From the NCBI GenBank assembly GCA_025267735.1, contig CM046306.1:30521919-30585918 (forward strand): a DNA stretch of 64,000 bases, in the 5' to 3' direction. Every line of letters begins with the position of its first letter. The first letter of the stretch is position 1. The stretch comes from Mactra quadrangularis (Eukaryota > Mollusca > Bivalvia > Venerida > Mactridae). A program made the position numbers and the translations under genes. This document shows, one piece after another, positions 51,554 through 62,605 of this stretch. The notes under the pieces are model-generated. The model searched no databases. It worked only from the letters and a program-made list of their open reading frames with translations, and was not told where the DNA came from.

Positions 51554-52431
51554 TATATCCGTCAAACAACGACCGGAAACCAGACAAATTGAAAGGCCAT
51601 ATACTTGTCTACGTTCTGATTAAACTCTTAATCAATTCTAATAAAAAAATCAATCCAACTACAAAGTCTTACAAATGGGACCAAAGATTCCACTCATTGA
51701 AGACGTGTTAACTTAGTAATATAATCGAAACCCTCATATTAATTATGAACATTAAATGTATTATTGTACAAACCCATTTTTAATCCGACACTGATCAAAT
51801 ATAAATGATGAATCTAATTGGGACGTTAAACATTGAATATTTACAAAAACAGTTGAGCAAATGAATATTGTTTTAACTCCGTCTATAGACAAATCTATAC
51901 AAAGATCTATATCAATCGAACACACTGTCAAAACTGCCATATAATGTTACGTATTAATGACTAAGTTACGAGTCTAAAATGATTGTGAATATGTGTATGT
52001 CCAATTTAGAGAAAATGAAAAAACATATTCACTGGTCAGTTCAAAACTAGTCTACGTCCTTATATATTTACATGTAGTAAGGATTGTATTCCGCTGACGC
52101 ATTGAAATGCACTTTATAACCGGGTAAAACATATTTGGAATAAGTTCAAATAGTATTAATGGACAATAAGATAAACCTATCTGTATTATTAAGGGTATAG
52201 GTTTTCAGGTTTTCACGACTATTGTTATTTGTTTTGAAAACAATAAGTTGAAAAAAGTTATTGAACTAAATCTAATGTAAAATTCTATTAAAATACAATA
52301 GAATAATTGAATGATTAGCATAGTTTATTATCATACATGTAAAACCAAACCTCGGATAAACAGTCTGGTAAAAAAGAACAAAAATAACTGCTTGATGTAG
52401 GTGACTGCTTCATACTTAATATCAAACTCCC

Positions 52432-52669
52432 CGCAGCGGTTATTTCCCTTTATTAAATCAATAACCATGCATGCAATGCCCCCACAAGTAAATTCATCCC
52501 ACATAGAGCCGAATATTTTTTGTTCATCTTTTCTGTTACACTTCAATTTTTTCTACAACTTGAGTCTTCTTGTAGTAAATTTGATGTTCAAAGTACATAT
52601 AGATAAAAATAGTTTTAATTAATAATTTGTAAAAATAACAAGCGTGACGTAAGCACTGTGAGGAGTTTG
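52432..52669. repeat. 80-bp palindrome family, copy 2, expanded
   Basis: Left 'tcaaactccccgcagcggtt' and right 'aagcactgtgaggagtttg'. The centre is longer (about 238 bp in all) than in the copy at 49923. A further right-end-like fragment, 'atcactgtgaggagtttga', lies at about 52748-52767. Confidence 0.65.
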
Positions 52670-52784
52670 GGCATTCTATTATAAGATGGTATTACTAGCG
52701 ACACGTGATTTACGTGTTGGCAGTGATGAAGTTGCAAAGTGTGACGCAATCACTGTGAGGAGTTTGATCTAATATATATATATG

Positions 52785-53115
52785 TTTTTGTTGGGATTAA
52801 CGCTGTAGCAACACATTGTATTTGTCATATAACGGTGGTCACTCAACATACTCACTGTTCATAGAAAGGCTGAATCTCTGGATTTAGCTGTTAACCAACT
52901 ACTAGGCGCATACTTTCGTCAGTGACTGACTACTGTCCTACATGACTAGGAATCATTGGTACCGTACGATTGAGAATGGCCGTAGAAATAATTTCCAAGA
53001 AATTTCCAGAAATGACCAAGCTCTACGAAAGTACATGTATGTACCGCCCGGCAATCGAACTCATGACTCCTCGATCAGTAGACTAGCGTGCTACCAACTG
53101 AGCTAGCCCAGCGGC
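52785..53115 (-). mobile_element. tRNA-derived SINE, complete copy
   Basis: On the - strand: a tRNA-like head (A box 'gctagctcagttggtagc', B box 'gagttcgattgccgggcgg'), then a body shared with the + copy at 62258-62550 ('cagctaaatccagagat', 'gttgctac'), and a tail near 'gcgttaatcccaaca'. Confidence 0.85.
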
Positions 53116-53390
53116 TTTGATTATTTCATGTACAAAAATGCTTATAATAGCAAAAACAATACGCCGTAGGTTGTTTGCAAGGATGATACATCCCACACAA
53201 TGTGTGACAAAATATATGTTCTGATTTAACATAAAATAGTATTCTCGTCCAGACATTAATATAACAATACTATTAAGGGGAAGTAATCGTTGCAGAAATT
53301 TTCAAGCTTTAATTGCGTACGAGTTACTCTCCTTTCAAAAATCGAAACTGTTGGAATTGTTTCAAGGGGAAGTAAGCGATTTGGACAACT

Positions 53391-54198
53391 GAGGTGTGTT
53401 CAACAATGCGGGCGCTCGCTCGAGCGCCCGCCTCGCGAATTGTTTTGTTGTTGAACGATTAAGAGCGCTCATTCTACATGTATAAATAGAAGAAGGTGAA
53501 GATATCGGTCAGTCAGACCGTTTGTGTACAGAATGGCGAGCGCTCGCTATAAAAATCCAAGACGAAGTCAAACAGCACATTATTAAATAAAAAAGCGGGT
53601 GGGTGAATCAATATTTTTTCTGCTGATACACAAGATCTTTCATATTTTTTACCATACATAAATCATAGTGAATCAATTTACTGTACCAAATAAAGGGTAC
53701 ATTTAGTGTATCACATGCATTGCGTGGGTAGTTTATGTGAAGCAAGTAACACACAAGTTTGCGTCCACTTTTCAGAAAAATTCTTTGATATATTTTTTTT
53801 ATATTTAGATATGGTCGTGATAAAATGAAAACAAATTTCATTTATGCGGCACATGTATAATATTCAGCATCTGACACCTTAGCTTATATGATATACTAAA
53901 CCGAAGTTTAGATCGATGTAAATCCCTTTGAAATACGATAAATACACAGAAGGCTTGAGATTAAAGCATTGGATATTTCGTATTTGGTTATTTTAAATCT
54001 GCTATATTTTTTTCAATGTACCGATTTGAGTACCGGTACCAAAACGAAACGGTATTTACCGGAATTTATTTAACAATTTATAAGCGAAACACCTCTCGAG
54101 CTGTATCGCGAGCGCACGCGAGCGCACGCGCGATCGCCCGCGTTCAGAACGCGGGCGCTCGATGTCGCCCCGAGCGCTCGCATTGTTGAACGCACCTC
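53391..54198. mobile_element. TIR DNA transposon with GCGCTCG-rich subterminal regions
   Basis: The ends 'gaggtgtgttcaacaatgcg' and (reverse) 'gaggtgcgttcaacaatgcg' are inverted repeats of about 28 bp continuing into 'gcgctcg'. Subterminal regions carry many gagcgctcg/gcgcccgc words, including the palindrome 'gggcgctcgctcgagcgccc' at 53410-53429. About 808 bp, AT-rich centre, no transposase. No TSD identified. Confidence 0.7.
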
Positions 54199-55230
54199 TT
54201 ATATATTGTAATACTGCTTCTGATAAAATTTGTTAAAACTTTTTGTAAGTTTTGGAATAAAATAATACACAGTTAAGAGTAACTTTAACCAAAATTGTTA
54301 TATTTTTCCTATTTCATTTCTAAATTCTACCGTAATTTTTAACAGGTGGATGCTCATTACTGGTGTGGGAATAATACTGGTGATTCGAACATGTGACTGC
54401 CTTAATAAGGTGGCTTTTTAATACAATTGACTGCTATATACACGTGACTGGTCAATACTTATATGTCTGCTTCAAATATATGCTTGCTTAATACAGATAC
54501 AGTTGACGCCTTAAATGACGTGAATTTGCTTGAATAATTTCGGTTATTGCTTACTCGGGTGTGAATGTATCCAATATTGTAGCATTAATTAATTTCATTA
54601 CATTTATTACAGCTTATCATGTATTATCTAAAACCTAATATCTCCTCAATGTATGTAAACTCAGACGAATTAATTCAATTTAATTCCCATTATTACCACT
54701 GATTCTGAATATCAACATTTTTTCAATAAGCTACTTTTAGTTACAGCTCAACAATATTAAGCTAAGCTTGACCTGTACGAGGGATGATCAAGTCACAATT
54801 ACCTGATCAAACCATTCTGCTTGCTAAATTTAGGTTTTACAAAGATCATTTCTTAAAAAGGGGGGTATTAATTTTTATAATAGCACAGAATATTCATTTA
54901 TATGCTAATGTTCAATGTACCTGATCCAAAATGGTTTTAGACATTAATCTTGTAATTTTGAGTAATTCTTTCTATGACAAGACTTCATCTTTAACATATT
55001 GTGATCAAACTATTGTTTCTAGTGTTGACAACCAAATTTTCTTTTGGTTTTGATCTACTTTCACTTTAAAATACAATAAACAACATAAACATATTTATGA
55101 TTTAAGCAAAATTTGAATTTTAAAAGTCTTGTCATGAGAGGTGTTTGAAATAGATACATGTCTATTTCATTTGCCGTCCAAAAACGGTGTTACTTTTGAT
55201 GGGGCTGTAATTAAATCCCTAATTTCCTAA

Positions 55231-55620
55231 TCACTTCAGTGGTGCAGTGATAATCACTTCAGTGGTGCAGTGATGACCACTTTAGTGGCGCAGTGATGAT
55301 CACTTCAGTGGCGCAGTGATGATCACTTCAGTGGCGCAGTGATGATCACTTCAGTGGCGCAGTGATGATCACTTCAGTGGCGCAGTGATGATCACTTCAG
55401 TGGCGCAGTGATGATCACTTCAGTGGCACAGTGATGATCACTTCAGTGGCGCAGTGATGATCTCTTCAGTGGCGCAGTGATGATCACTTCAGTGGCGCAG
55501 TGATGATCTCTTCAGTGGCGCAGTGATGATCACTTCAGTGGCGCAGTGATGATCACTTCAGTGGCACAGTGATGATCACTTCAGTGGCGCAGTGATGATC
55601 ACTTCAGTGGTGCTGTGATA
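55231..55620 (+). repeat. 23-bp minisatellite, about 17 copies
   Basis: Unit 'tgatgatcacttcagtggc' + 'gcag'. Variants: 'ggtgcag' at both ends, 'ggcacag', and 'gatctcttcag' twice in the middle. The edge units are the most diverged. 23 is not a multiple of three, so it is not coding. Confidence 0.95.
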
Positions 55621-55659
55621 AAGTGTCTCTTTTTGCTATAAAAATGGCGCGCTTCTCAA

Positions 55660-55860
55660 TTTAATGATAATGATTATAATGATAATGATGATGGTGGTGG
55701 TATTGATGTTGATAATGATACGATGGTAATTGTGGTTAGGATACTGATGATGATGATGATTGTGATGATGCTGGTGATTATGATGAAAATAATAAAATGA
55801 CAAATGCTTCTCCTATAAATAATGAATATAATGCAGATAAATAATGATCATAATAATAAA
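55660..55860 (+). repeat. GAT/AAT-rich simple sequence
   Basis: Runs of gat, aat and ggt trinucleotides ('gatgatgatgatt', 'aatgatgatggtggtgg') directly after the minisatellite. Confidence 0.7.
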
Positions 55861-56119
55861 AGTCCATGAAATAAGTGGGTATCCGGTTGCCCTGGACAAC
55901 CATTTTTCAATTCGGGCAACCAATAATTTCTGATGGGCAACCAAACTTCTATGAACAAGATATAGTGCTTGCTACTAAAATGGCCTGTTCAGACAACCAT
56001 TTTCATATCCTAATTTCGTAGACAGAATAATGAAGATGATGCTGAAGATACTATGTATAATTGTTATTATATTTACTTAAGCAGAAGGTAAATGTACATC
56101 GTAACATCGATACACAATG

Positions 56120-57945
56120 TCACACGAGCATTTTGTAATAAACTCACATCTATAATATCAAGCTCACCGTGATTACTTCACGCGTCGCTACTTTAATTGA
56201 TTAATTAAAGGGAAGTTATCACCGCTGTGAGTTGGTGAATTATATAATCTCTTTATTACCCGTACAGTCCAAACTATTGCTTAAGTCTAGTTTATAGTCA
56301 TGCGGTTAGAGTTTAAAGTTAATAACCATTAAGTAGCTTTAATTCAACGTAAAATATTTAATTTTAAGATTAAAAAAATGGTCAAGCGAAAGAAGTATGA
56401 GAGACGACATTGCCATGACAACATTATGACTAACAAGCTTCATTTTGTCAAATTATGAGCAGGAAATGTCTTTTACATACCTTTCAACTCGGCAAACAAC
56501 AAACTTTTCTTTTTTCTTTAATGCTGTTATTAGAACATCAAAGAACAATTTTTACATCTTCCTTTTATTGTATTTTATCACAGATATAGGCTATAATATA
56601 CATTGATGTATGTGTCTTTGACTCTGAACTGTGTGGAATGCCATAGGTCCACATTATAAGATCACTAAGAGATACTTGTTGTTTAACATGAACAAACAGA
56701 ACAAACACTAGTTCCGGTTAGACTAGTAGAATAAAGACGCGTTATTATATATAGCACATTTAGTTTTAAATGAAAACTGCTATTGATTGATTATTTAGAC
56801 TAGCATGCTTGTTTCTTGGGGTCTGTGTAAATATAGTTTCAAGTCAAATAATAGATGAGAATCGTAGACAAATATTTGATCGTAACATTAATAGAATGTA
56901 TAAATTAGTCCTAATTAGCCGAACGCGCACACAGTGCCCCCAAAAAGTTTTTATACAAATTACCTTTTTTAGAAAAAAACAACTGATCATTCCCTCTACT
57001 GTAAGTAATTTATTGTAACTACCAGTGCTCGAATTTAAGGTCGCATACCTGCAAAATGCGAGTGGATTTTTAAAATTGCGAGAAACTATTATTTTAACTC
57101 GAAATTTTTCGTGAGTTGAAATCGGTGCAAAAATTCTGTCTAAATGAATGAGGCTCAAATTAGCATTGAAACAGTTCGAAAGATCGATAGCATTAATTAA
57201 ATATTCACAGTACAAACATGTTCGACATTCTTTTTCTATCCCAAAATAACGGCATTGTTCTATCCATAGTAAAATATAATACTATGCTGTTTTTATATTG
57301 CATGTATGAATAGTTATGCCATCAAAATTTGGAGAAAAAAAATTAAGCGATCTTCTTCATTTTTGCGAGTCAAAATAAAATCAACTCGCAAAAATTTGCA
57401 AGTTCAATTTTTTGTTAAATTCGAGCCCTGGTAACTACGCTGATTAGTATTACACAAAAGTAGTTGGAATTATGCGTTGACAAATAAACTTATGCTGATT
57501 TTGAAATTTGTTCGATGAGTTTTTGTTTATATTTTATGGCAAATTTGAAATGGTTTATCATAAATACAGAATTTTTGTCCTAGGACTTTGCATAGCAATA
57601 GTATTAGAAATGTAATTATTATCATTAATATTGATTAATAAGATTATCTTTGAACTTATTAAAGCTTCGTAAATTAAGAGAATTAGATTAAGATCATTTT
57701 CATAAACTTAGACATTTTACGTTGAATAAAGCTACCAAATGGTAATTAACTTAAAACTCTAACCGTATGGCCATAAACTAGACTAAAGCAATCATTTGGA
57801 CTGTAAGGGTAACAAAGAGGCTATATAATTCACCGACTTACTGCGGTGATTAATTTCCTTTGATGAATCAATAGAAGTAGCGACGCGTGAAATAATCTCT
57901 GCATGGATTTTGTAATTATACATGTGAGTTTGTTACAAAATGCTA
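56120..57945. mobile_element. 1.8-kb long inverted-repeat element between the receptor genes
   Basis: The left arm (about 56130-56375) and right arm (about 57690-57945) are inverted copies of about 250 bp. Shared landmarks in mirrored order: 'cattttgtaataaactcaca', 'acttcacgcgtcgctact', 'gtgaattatata', 'ctctttattacccgtacagt', 'cggttagagttt', 'attcaacgtaaaat'. Each arm also contains an approximately 80-bp palindrome of the 49923 family. The spacer holds a hAT-like element at 57023-57430 and no coding sequence. Either a transposon with long TIRs or an inverted duplication. Confidence 0.75.
57023..57430. mobile_element. hAT-like MITE with perfect 8-bp TSD
   Basis: 408 bp. The ends 'cagtgctcgaatttaa' and 'ttaaattcgagccctg' are inverted repeats with one mismatch, and the 8-mer gtaactac flanks both sides (57015-57022 and 57431-57438). 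CAGTG-type ends with an 8-bp duplication are diagnostic of hAT. Inner copies of 'aactcgcaaa/ttgcgag' occur near both ends. Noncoding; the 123-codon - strand frame here is a shadow. Confidence 0.88.
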
Positions 57946-58040
57946 ATGACGTCATTAGACCATGTGGTCATTAGCTGGCACCAAGGGTTATAATGTATGG
58001 CTTTTGCATAATTTAATGACAAATCTAGCTGTAAAATACA

Positions 58041-58354
58041 GTGTGGGGAATAACGTGACCTATATGGTTCCTAACACGGCATGACATTTATACTTAACCG
58101 ATTTTTATCAGATCTTGTGCAGTCTAGGCAGAACAAAGTTCTCTTTCTAGCGGTAGTTCTCCCAACCCCACAACGGTTCTAGTTTTTTAGATTACCTCGA
58201 GGTTTTGAACGAGTCGAGATATTTTTGAAAGAACTTCGAGGTAATTTAGAAAACTAGAAACATTGTGGGGTTGGGAGAACTACCGCTGAATTTGTTGATC
58301 TTGTCGTCATTTTTTGCCGTGTTAGGAACCATATAGGTCACGTGATTCCACACA
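58041..58354. mobile_element. foldback element with two-tier inverted arms
   Basis: The outer arms 'aacgtgacctatatggttcc' + 'taacacggc' are perfectly mirrored by 'gccgtgttaggaacc' + 'atataggtcac'. The inner arms 'agcggtagttctcccaaccc' + 'caca' are mirrored by 'tgtggggttgggagaac' + 'taccgct'. The centre has a third palindrome around 'cctcgaggt'. About 314 bp, noncoding. Confidence 0.85.
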
Positions 58355-58386
58355 CTTAAATAGTTAATTATATATTTGTATATTTC

Positions 58387-58524
58387 TTTTTTTTCTCAAC
58401 TCTCAAGACATGAATAATTTCACGGCGACTTCATGTCTTTATCACTCGTGATACTGTGATAGTGTGTAATACTGTGTATTGAATCACCGTGAAATCATTC
58501 AAACTTTGTAAGTTGAGAAAAAAA
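58387..58524. mobile_element. foldback element adjacent to the previous one
   Basis: The arms 'tttttttctcaact' ... 'gaataatttcacggcga' and 'tcaccgtgaaatcattc' ... 'agttgagaaaaaaa' are inverted. The centre is rich in 'gtgatactgtg' words. About 138 bp. Confidence 0.7.
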
Positions 58525-59397
58525 TGGACTGCACTGAATTATCTTTGTATTCAATACAAGATCAACGAACTTAAATTAATAGTCAAATTAATTAAAAACG
58601 AACTATCTTAATAGTAAGGATTATCATTAATTAGCACTCTACGTATTTGCTGATTTTAGAAACCACATGACTTACCTACGTATATTAATCCTAGATCGAC
58701 CTACATCAAGTCTAAAGTCTTAATCCGTGATTAATGCCATTAATATTACAGTTTAATTTAATAGTATAGAACGTTTATAAAAAAGGCCCCCTTAGAGCGC
58801 AATCATTAAACAGCATAAATGTTGTTAATAACGTTCGTTTAATTGATTAATTAATCTGAGGGACAGAATTTGTTGAAATGTGATACGTGTTAATTAAGCA
58901 ATACGATTTGGAATATTGACATAATATTCATAGAATAAGGACAGTGTTTGATATAAAATATCCATAAAATATAATAAAAAAAATCGCAAGGGGTAGATTT
59001 AAATGTAATTACTTTTGGAATCACCTGGCAGTTTCAGTTAGAAAATCAGTAAGGGAATTTCTCCCAGGTAAGCAAATGGTATTTCCATTTTAGATTCACA
59101 TGTATATATGCAAGTATTAGAGACTTGAAAGAGAGGCAATCGTAGAATGTTATCATTCCATAAAAATGTGAAAATTATTAGTAAATTCTTCCTTAGAATG
59201 GTAAGCCTTTACCAATAAAGAGAATCGTTCAAGATGTCTGCTTCAATGAGCCGCTCGTCGTTAATACTCCAGAAAAGTTAAATTATCTGCAAAATCTAAA
59301 ACCTAACATAAACTTTTGGTCCATTTCAGTCTTTGCTTTATATAAAAACACCTTATATTGATAAATTAAGTTTTGTCTTAATGGTGTCATGTTTTTA

Positions 59398-59495
59398 AGC
59401 CTTTCCAGGAACAGTGAGTAGGCTGACTGAGCGCCGTTATATGACGTATACAATGTGTTGCTACGGCGTTAAACCTATCAAAAACAAACAAACAC
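59398..59495 (+). mobile_element. SINE 3' fragment
   Basis: Matches the last third of the SINE at 62258-62550: 'cctttccagga', 'gccgttatatgac', then 'tgttgctacggcgttaaacc' with an A-rich end. The tRNA head is absent, as after 5' truncation. It lies about 400 bases upstream of receptor B. Confidence 0.8.
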
Positions 59496-59889
59496 ACAGG
59501 AAAATACAAATATGTCAATAAGTACAGAGTACGATTCAGAGAATGCCCCTCTCTCAACTTAGTGAATACTTTATTGTTGCTTAACGCGTGAAACTTTCAA
59601 TCAATGCACTGAAGAGTACGTAGAATCGGAGCAGATTCATTCCAATAGCACCGACAGATCTTGTTCAGAGCTAAGAGTCGCTCCGCAAAGATCAGAAAAT
59701 ATCACAGGGCTTGCAACGCTTTGATTTATCGGCGCATTGATAACATGTCAGTGCTTCACAAACTAGTCACAATCATGTTTTGTTTTTTTCAGGCGACTCA
59801 CGATAATACTTACCACTTACGTAACTTCACAACTCGAGTGATAAATTTGAAGACGTGAATATAAGTTTGGCACACATATAATTATAGCC

Positions 59890-61209
59890 ATGCATATTAG
59901 TATCAGGTTTATACTTTGTTTCATTACCGTAGCTTCCTTGTATCGTATCCCATGCGATGGCCAGACTATCCACAACGCAAGTAATCTTATTGATGATTTG
60001 TTAACTAACTACAAGACTGTATTGAGACCAGTAATAAATCAGTCAGAATCTCTACACGTCGATTGTTCCATGGGACTGTTGTCTATTCTTGAATTTGATG
60101 AAGTAAAAGGAATCCTTAAAATTAATGCTTATCTTGCACTTTCCTGGACTGATCAGATATTAACATGGAATACAACAAGTTACAATGGACTTGAAATCAT
60201 GACAGTAGAGAGTAGTAAAGTTTGGACTCCGATGATTGTCCATTTAAATACTGTAGACGAAACAGAAAAAATAGGCTCAGATGACCCATGGCAGTTAATT
60301 AGATTTGACTCTAATGGAAGATCCCTTTATTATCCTGGAGGACTATTCTCTTCATCTTGCACGGCTGATGTAACTCACTACCCGTATGATATTAACATTT
60401 GCGATATAGAACTTCTAGCTTGGGGATTCGCTCCCACGGAAATACAATTAAGACCTTCGAGAAATGATGTTGTCACCAACTTCTACTCACCAAATGGTGT
60501 ATGGAATTTCAAAGGTTCTAATGTAAGAACAAAAGAGGATAATATCAAAATCGCCATTCAGTTGATATTTGAAAGAAAACCACTATTTGTCTTTTTCAAT
60601 GTAATTCTTCCTATTGTCTTTATGACTTTTTTAAACATCATAGTATTTCTTATACCCATAGAAAGTGGGGAGAGAATCTCATACAATATTACAATGTTAC
60701 TAGCGGTAGCTGTGTTTCTTACTTTAGTTGGTGATAACTTACCAAAGACATCAAGTCCAATGTCAATATTCAGTTTTTATCTTGTGGCTATTCTTGCACT
60801 TAGTGTATTGTTTGTGATAGCAAATGTCATAAGTCTACGGTGTTACTTCAAAAGCAAAGAAGAAAACATCAATAGATATTGGCTGAGATTAGTAAAAATT
60901 TCAAAATTTGATTTTCTTCGAAAATGTAAGCCTAAACACAAAGTACATACGGATGTTGATGATATAAACGAGAAGCGTGGGGATTCATCAATTTGTGTTG
61001 AGAACTATGAGAAGACAAAACCACCAATGGCGACACCAAGGGAAACGAATCAAGACAATGACCTTGATGAGACTTTAAGCGTTTCACCTGTATCATGGCA
61101 AGAAGTAAGCCATGCTGTAGACAGAATTTCGTTCGTGGCTTCCCTAGTATCGACAATTCTTGTTTCCCTAATATTTTCAATCGTTATCTATTCAGGACCA
61201 AAATCATGA
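59890..61209 (+). CDS. nicotinic acetylcholine receptor-like Cys-loop channel subunit, intronless (paralogue B)
   Basis: 439 aa paralogue of the gene at 48408-49721, same domain order: signal peptide (about 1-24, 'PCDGQ'), ligand-binding domain with Cys loop C157-x13-C171 ('CTADVTHYPYDINIC'), loop-B-like W178, TM1 about 233-256, TM2 about 263-282 ('SGERISYN', glutamate at -1'), TM3 about 291-315, cytoplasmic loop about 320-410, TM4 about 412-434 ending 'YSGPKS'. TM1-TM3 is almost identical to paralogue A; the cytoplasmic loop has diverged. It lacks a vicinal Cys pair ('FYSPNGVWNF') and has an additional unpaired C59. One uninterrupted exon. The start ATG (59890) precedes a good hydrophobic leader; the frame extending upstream has no such leader. 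Transcribed away from paralogue A, with about 10.2 kb between start codons. AATAAA occurs about 120 bases downstream. Confidence 0.93.
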   Translation: MHISIRFILCFITVASLYRIPCDGQTIHNASNLIDDLLTNYKTVLRPVINQSESLHVDCSMGLLSILEFDEVKGILKINAYLALSWTDQILTWNTTSYNGLEIMTVESSKVWTPMIVHLNTVDETEKIGSDDPWQLIRFDSNGRSLYYPGGLFSSSCTADVTHYPYDINICDIELLAWGFAPTEIQLRPSRNDVVTNFYSPNGVWNFKGSNVRTKEDNIKIAIQLIFERKPLFVFFNVILPIVFMTFLNIIVFLIPIESGERISYNITMLLAVAVFLTLVGDNLPKTSSPMSIFSFYLVAILALSVLFVIANVISLRCYFKSKEENINRYWLRLVKISKFDFLRKCKPKHKVHTDVDDINEKRGDSSICVENYEKTKPPMATPRETNQDNDLDETLSVSPVSWQEVSHAVDRISFVASLVSTILVSLIFSIVIYSGPKS

Positions 61210-61437
61210 AGAGAAAACAAATGGATGACCTACTACTGTTAGAGACAAAACCCTATATAGTGATCCAATAATCTCGCTATAATCAATTACTTGTGACAGA
61301 GGAAATGAGAAAACAATGAAGATACAAATAAAGGGTTACAGTTTGAGAAGTGCCAAATGATAAAAAAGATAAAAACTTATACCGTACATAAATCGTAAAT
61401 TAAGAACATTAACTTTATTCACTGTGTATTACGTTTA

Positions 61438-61653
61438 GGCCACAACAAGTTGATCATATGTTCTACGGATTTTTCTGGGGAAAAAATGGGGCGAGCGAGC
61501 GAAGAAAAAAAAAGTCTTTATTCACTTGCTTTATATAATGGTTTGACCAAATTTTGATGAGCGAGCGAGGAAATAAAAATATTTTTTTTGTAAAAACCGT
61601 CAAAATTAAGGAGCGAGCGAATCCATAGAACATATGATCAATTTGTTGTGGCC
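61438..61653 (+). mobile_element. PIF/Harbinger-like MITE, copy 3
   Basis: 216 bp, TIRs 'ggccacaacaagttgatcat' and 'atcaatttgttgtggcc', flanked by TTA (61435-61437 and 61654-61656). Same internal 'gcgagcgagcgaag' words as 28105-28326 and 37070-37272. Confidence 0.87.
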
Positions 61654-62257
61654 TTAGAGTGTGAAATAAATAAACCCTTATTTAGATGACTTGTTATACA
61701 GAAATGCAGGGCTATGATTCAGCTTGATGTGGATGTAAATAAAAATGATGCTGTATGTGCAAGCTTATTACAATCAACTCCAAATTTACTTTCTGATCTA
61801 GTTTGGTCATTGGCTTTTTAAAAACGTTTCGAGTCAATTGACTAATTGAAATGATATTTGCATGACAGGAACATGAAAAATGGTTAAATCACCTTTATTT
61901 TCTACTATAAACTGTAAACTGAACTAATTACACATGAAAGTTTCACCGGAATCAGGATTGTAAATGTATAGCAGACAAATCTCTTAAAGCATTAATCGTT
62001 TTGTAAAACATCTTAAATTTCATAAACGTATTTTACTTTTTGTATTCGTAAATTCACATCATTAGCTCCTTTTTATACTGAAATAGTTAGATACATTTTA
62101 TTTATTACTATTTGTTGAATTCTAAGTTTTGTTTTACAATTTTGCTAACTGACATTATTATTATTATAATTCATATTTAATATCAGTCTTTGCAGAACGT
62201 AACAAAGATACTCAGAACAAATGTTAGATAATTATGATTTTCATTACGTCTTGGAAA

Positions 62258-62550
62258 GCCGCCCGGCTAGCTCAGTTGGTAGCACGCAAGTCTACTGATC
62301 TAGGGGTCGTGGGTTCGATTCCCGGGCGGGGCATACTTTCGTGGAGCTTGGTCATGAAATTACTTCTACGACCATTCTCCTCCTACTAATGATTTTCAAT
62401 TATGTAGGACAGTTGTCAGTCACTGACGTAAGCATGCGCTTAGTAGTTGGTTAACAGCTAAATCCAGAGATTTAGTCTTTCCAGGAGAAGTGACCGCCGT
62501 TATATGACCTATATACAATGTGTTGCTACGGCGTTAAACCCAACAAAACA
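62258..62550 (+). mobile_element. tRNA-derived SINE, complete copy
   Basis: The best-preserved copy here. Head 'gcccggctagctcagttgg' (A box) and 'gggttcgattcccgggcgg' (B box), with spacing that could fold as a tRNA. The body includes 'gtggagcttggtcatg', 'cagtcactgacgtaagc' and 'gctaaatccagagattt'; the tail is 'ctacggcgttaaacccaac' and then A-rich. The body and tail mark it as a SINE and not a tRNA gene. Confidence 0.88.
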
Positions 62551-62605
62551 AATTCTTGGAAATTCAATTTTCTACCAATTGTAAATCGTTTTTTTATAAT
62601 TTTAC

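Noticed and set aside
56844..57215. 123-codon - strand frame
   Set aside because: Crosses the left end of the hAT-like element and the inverted-repeat spacer; no similarity recognised.
62258..62335. Functional tRNA gene
   Set aside because: A and B boxes are good, but the sequence continues into a body and tail shared with 52785-53115 and 59398-59495, so it is a SINE head. The anticodon arm does not pair well.
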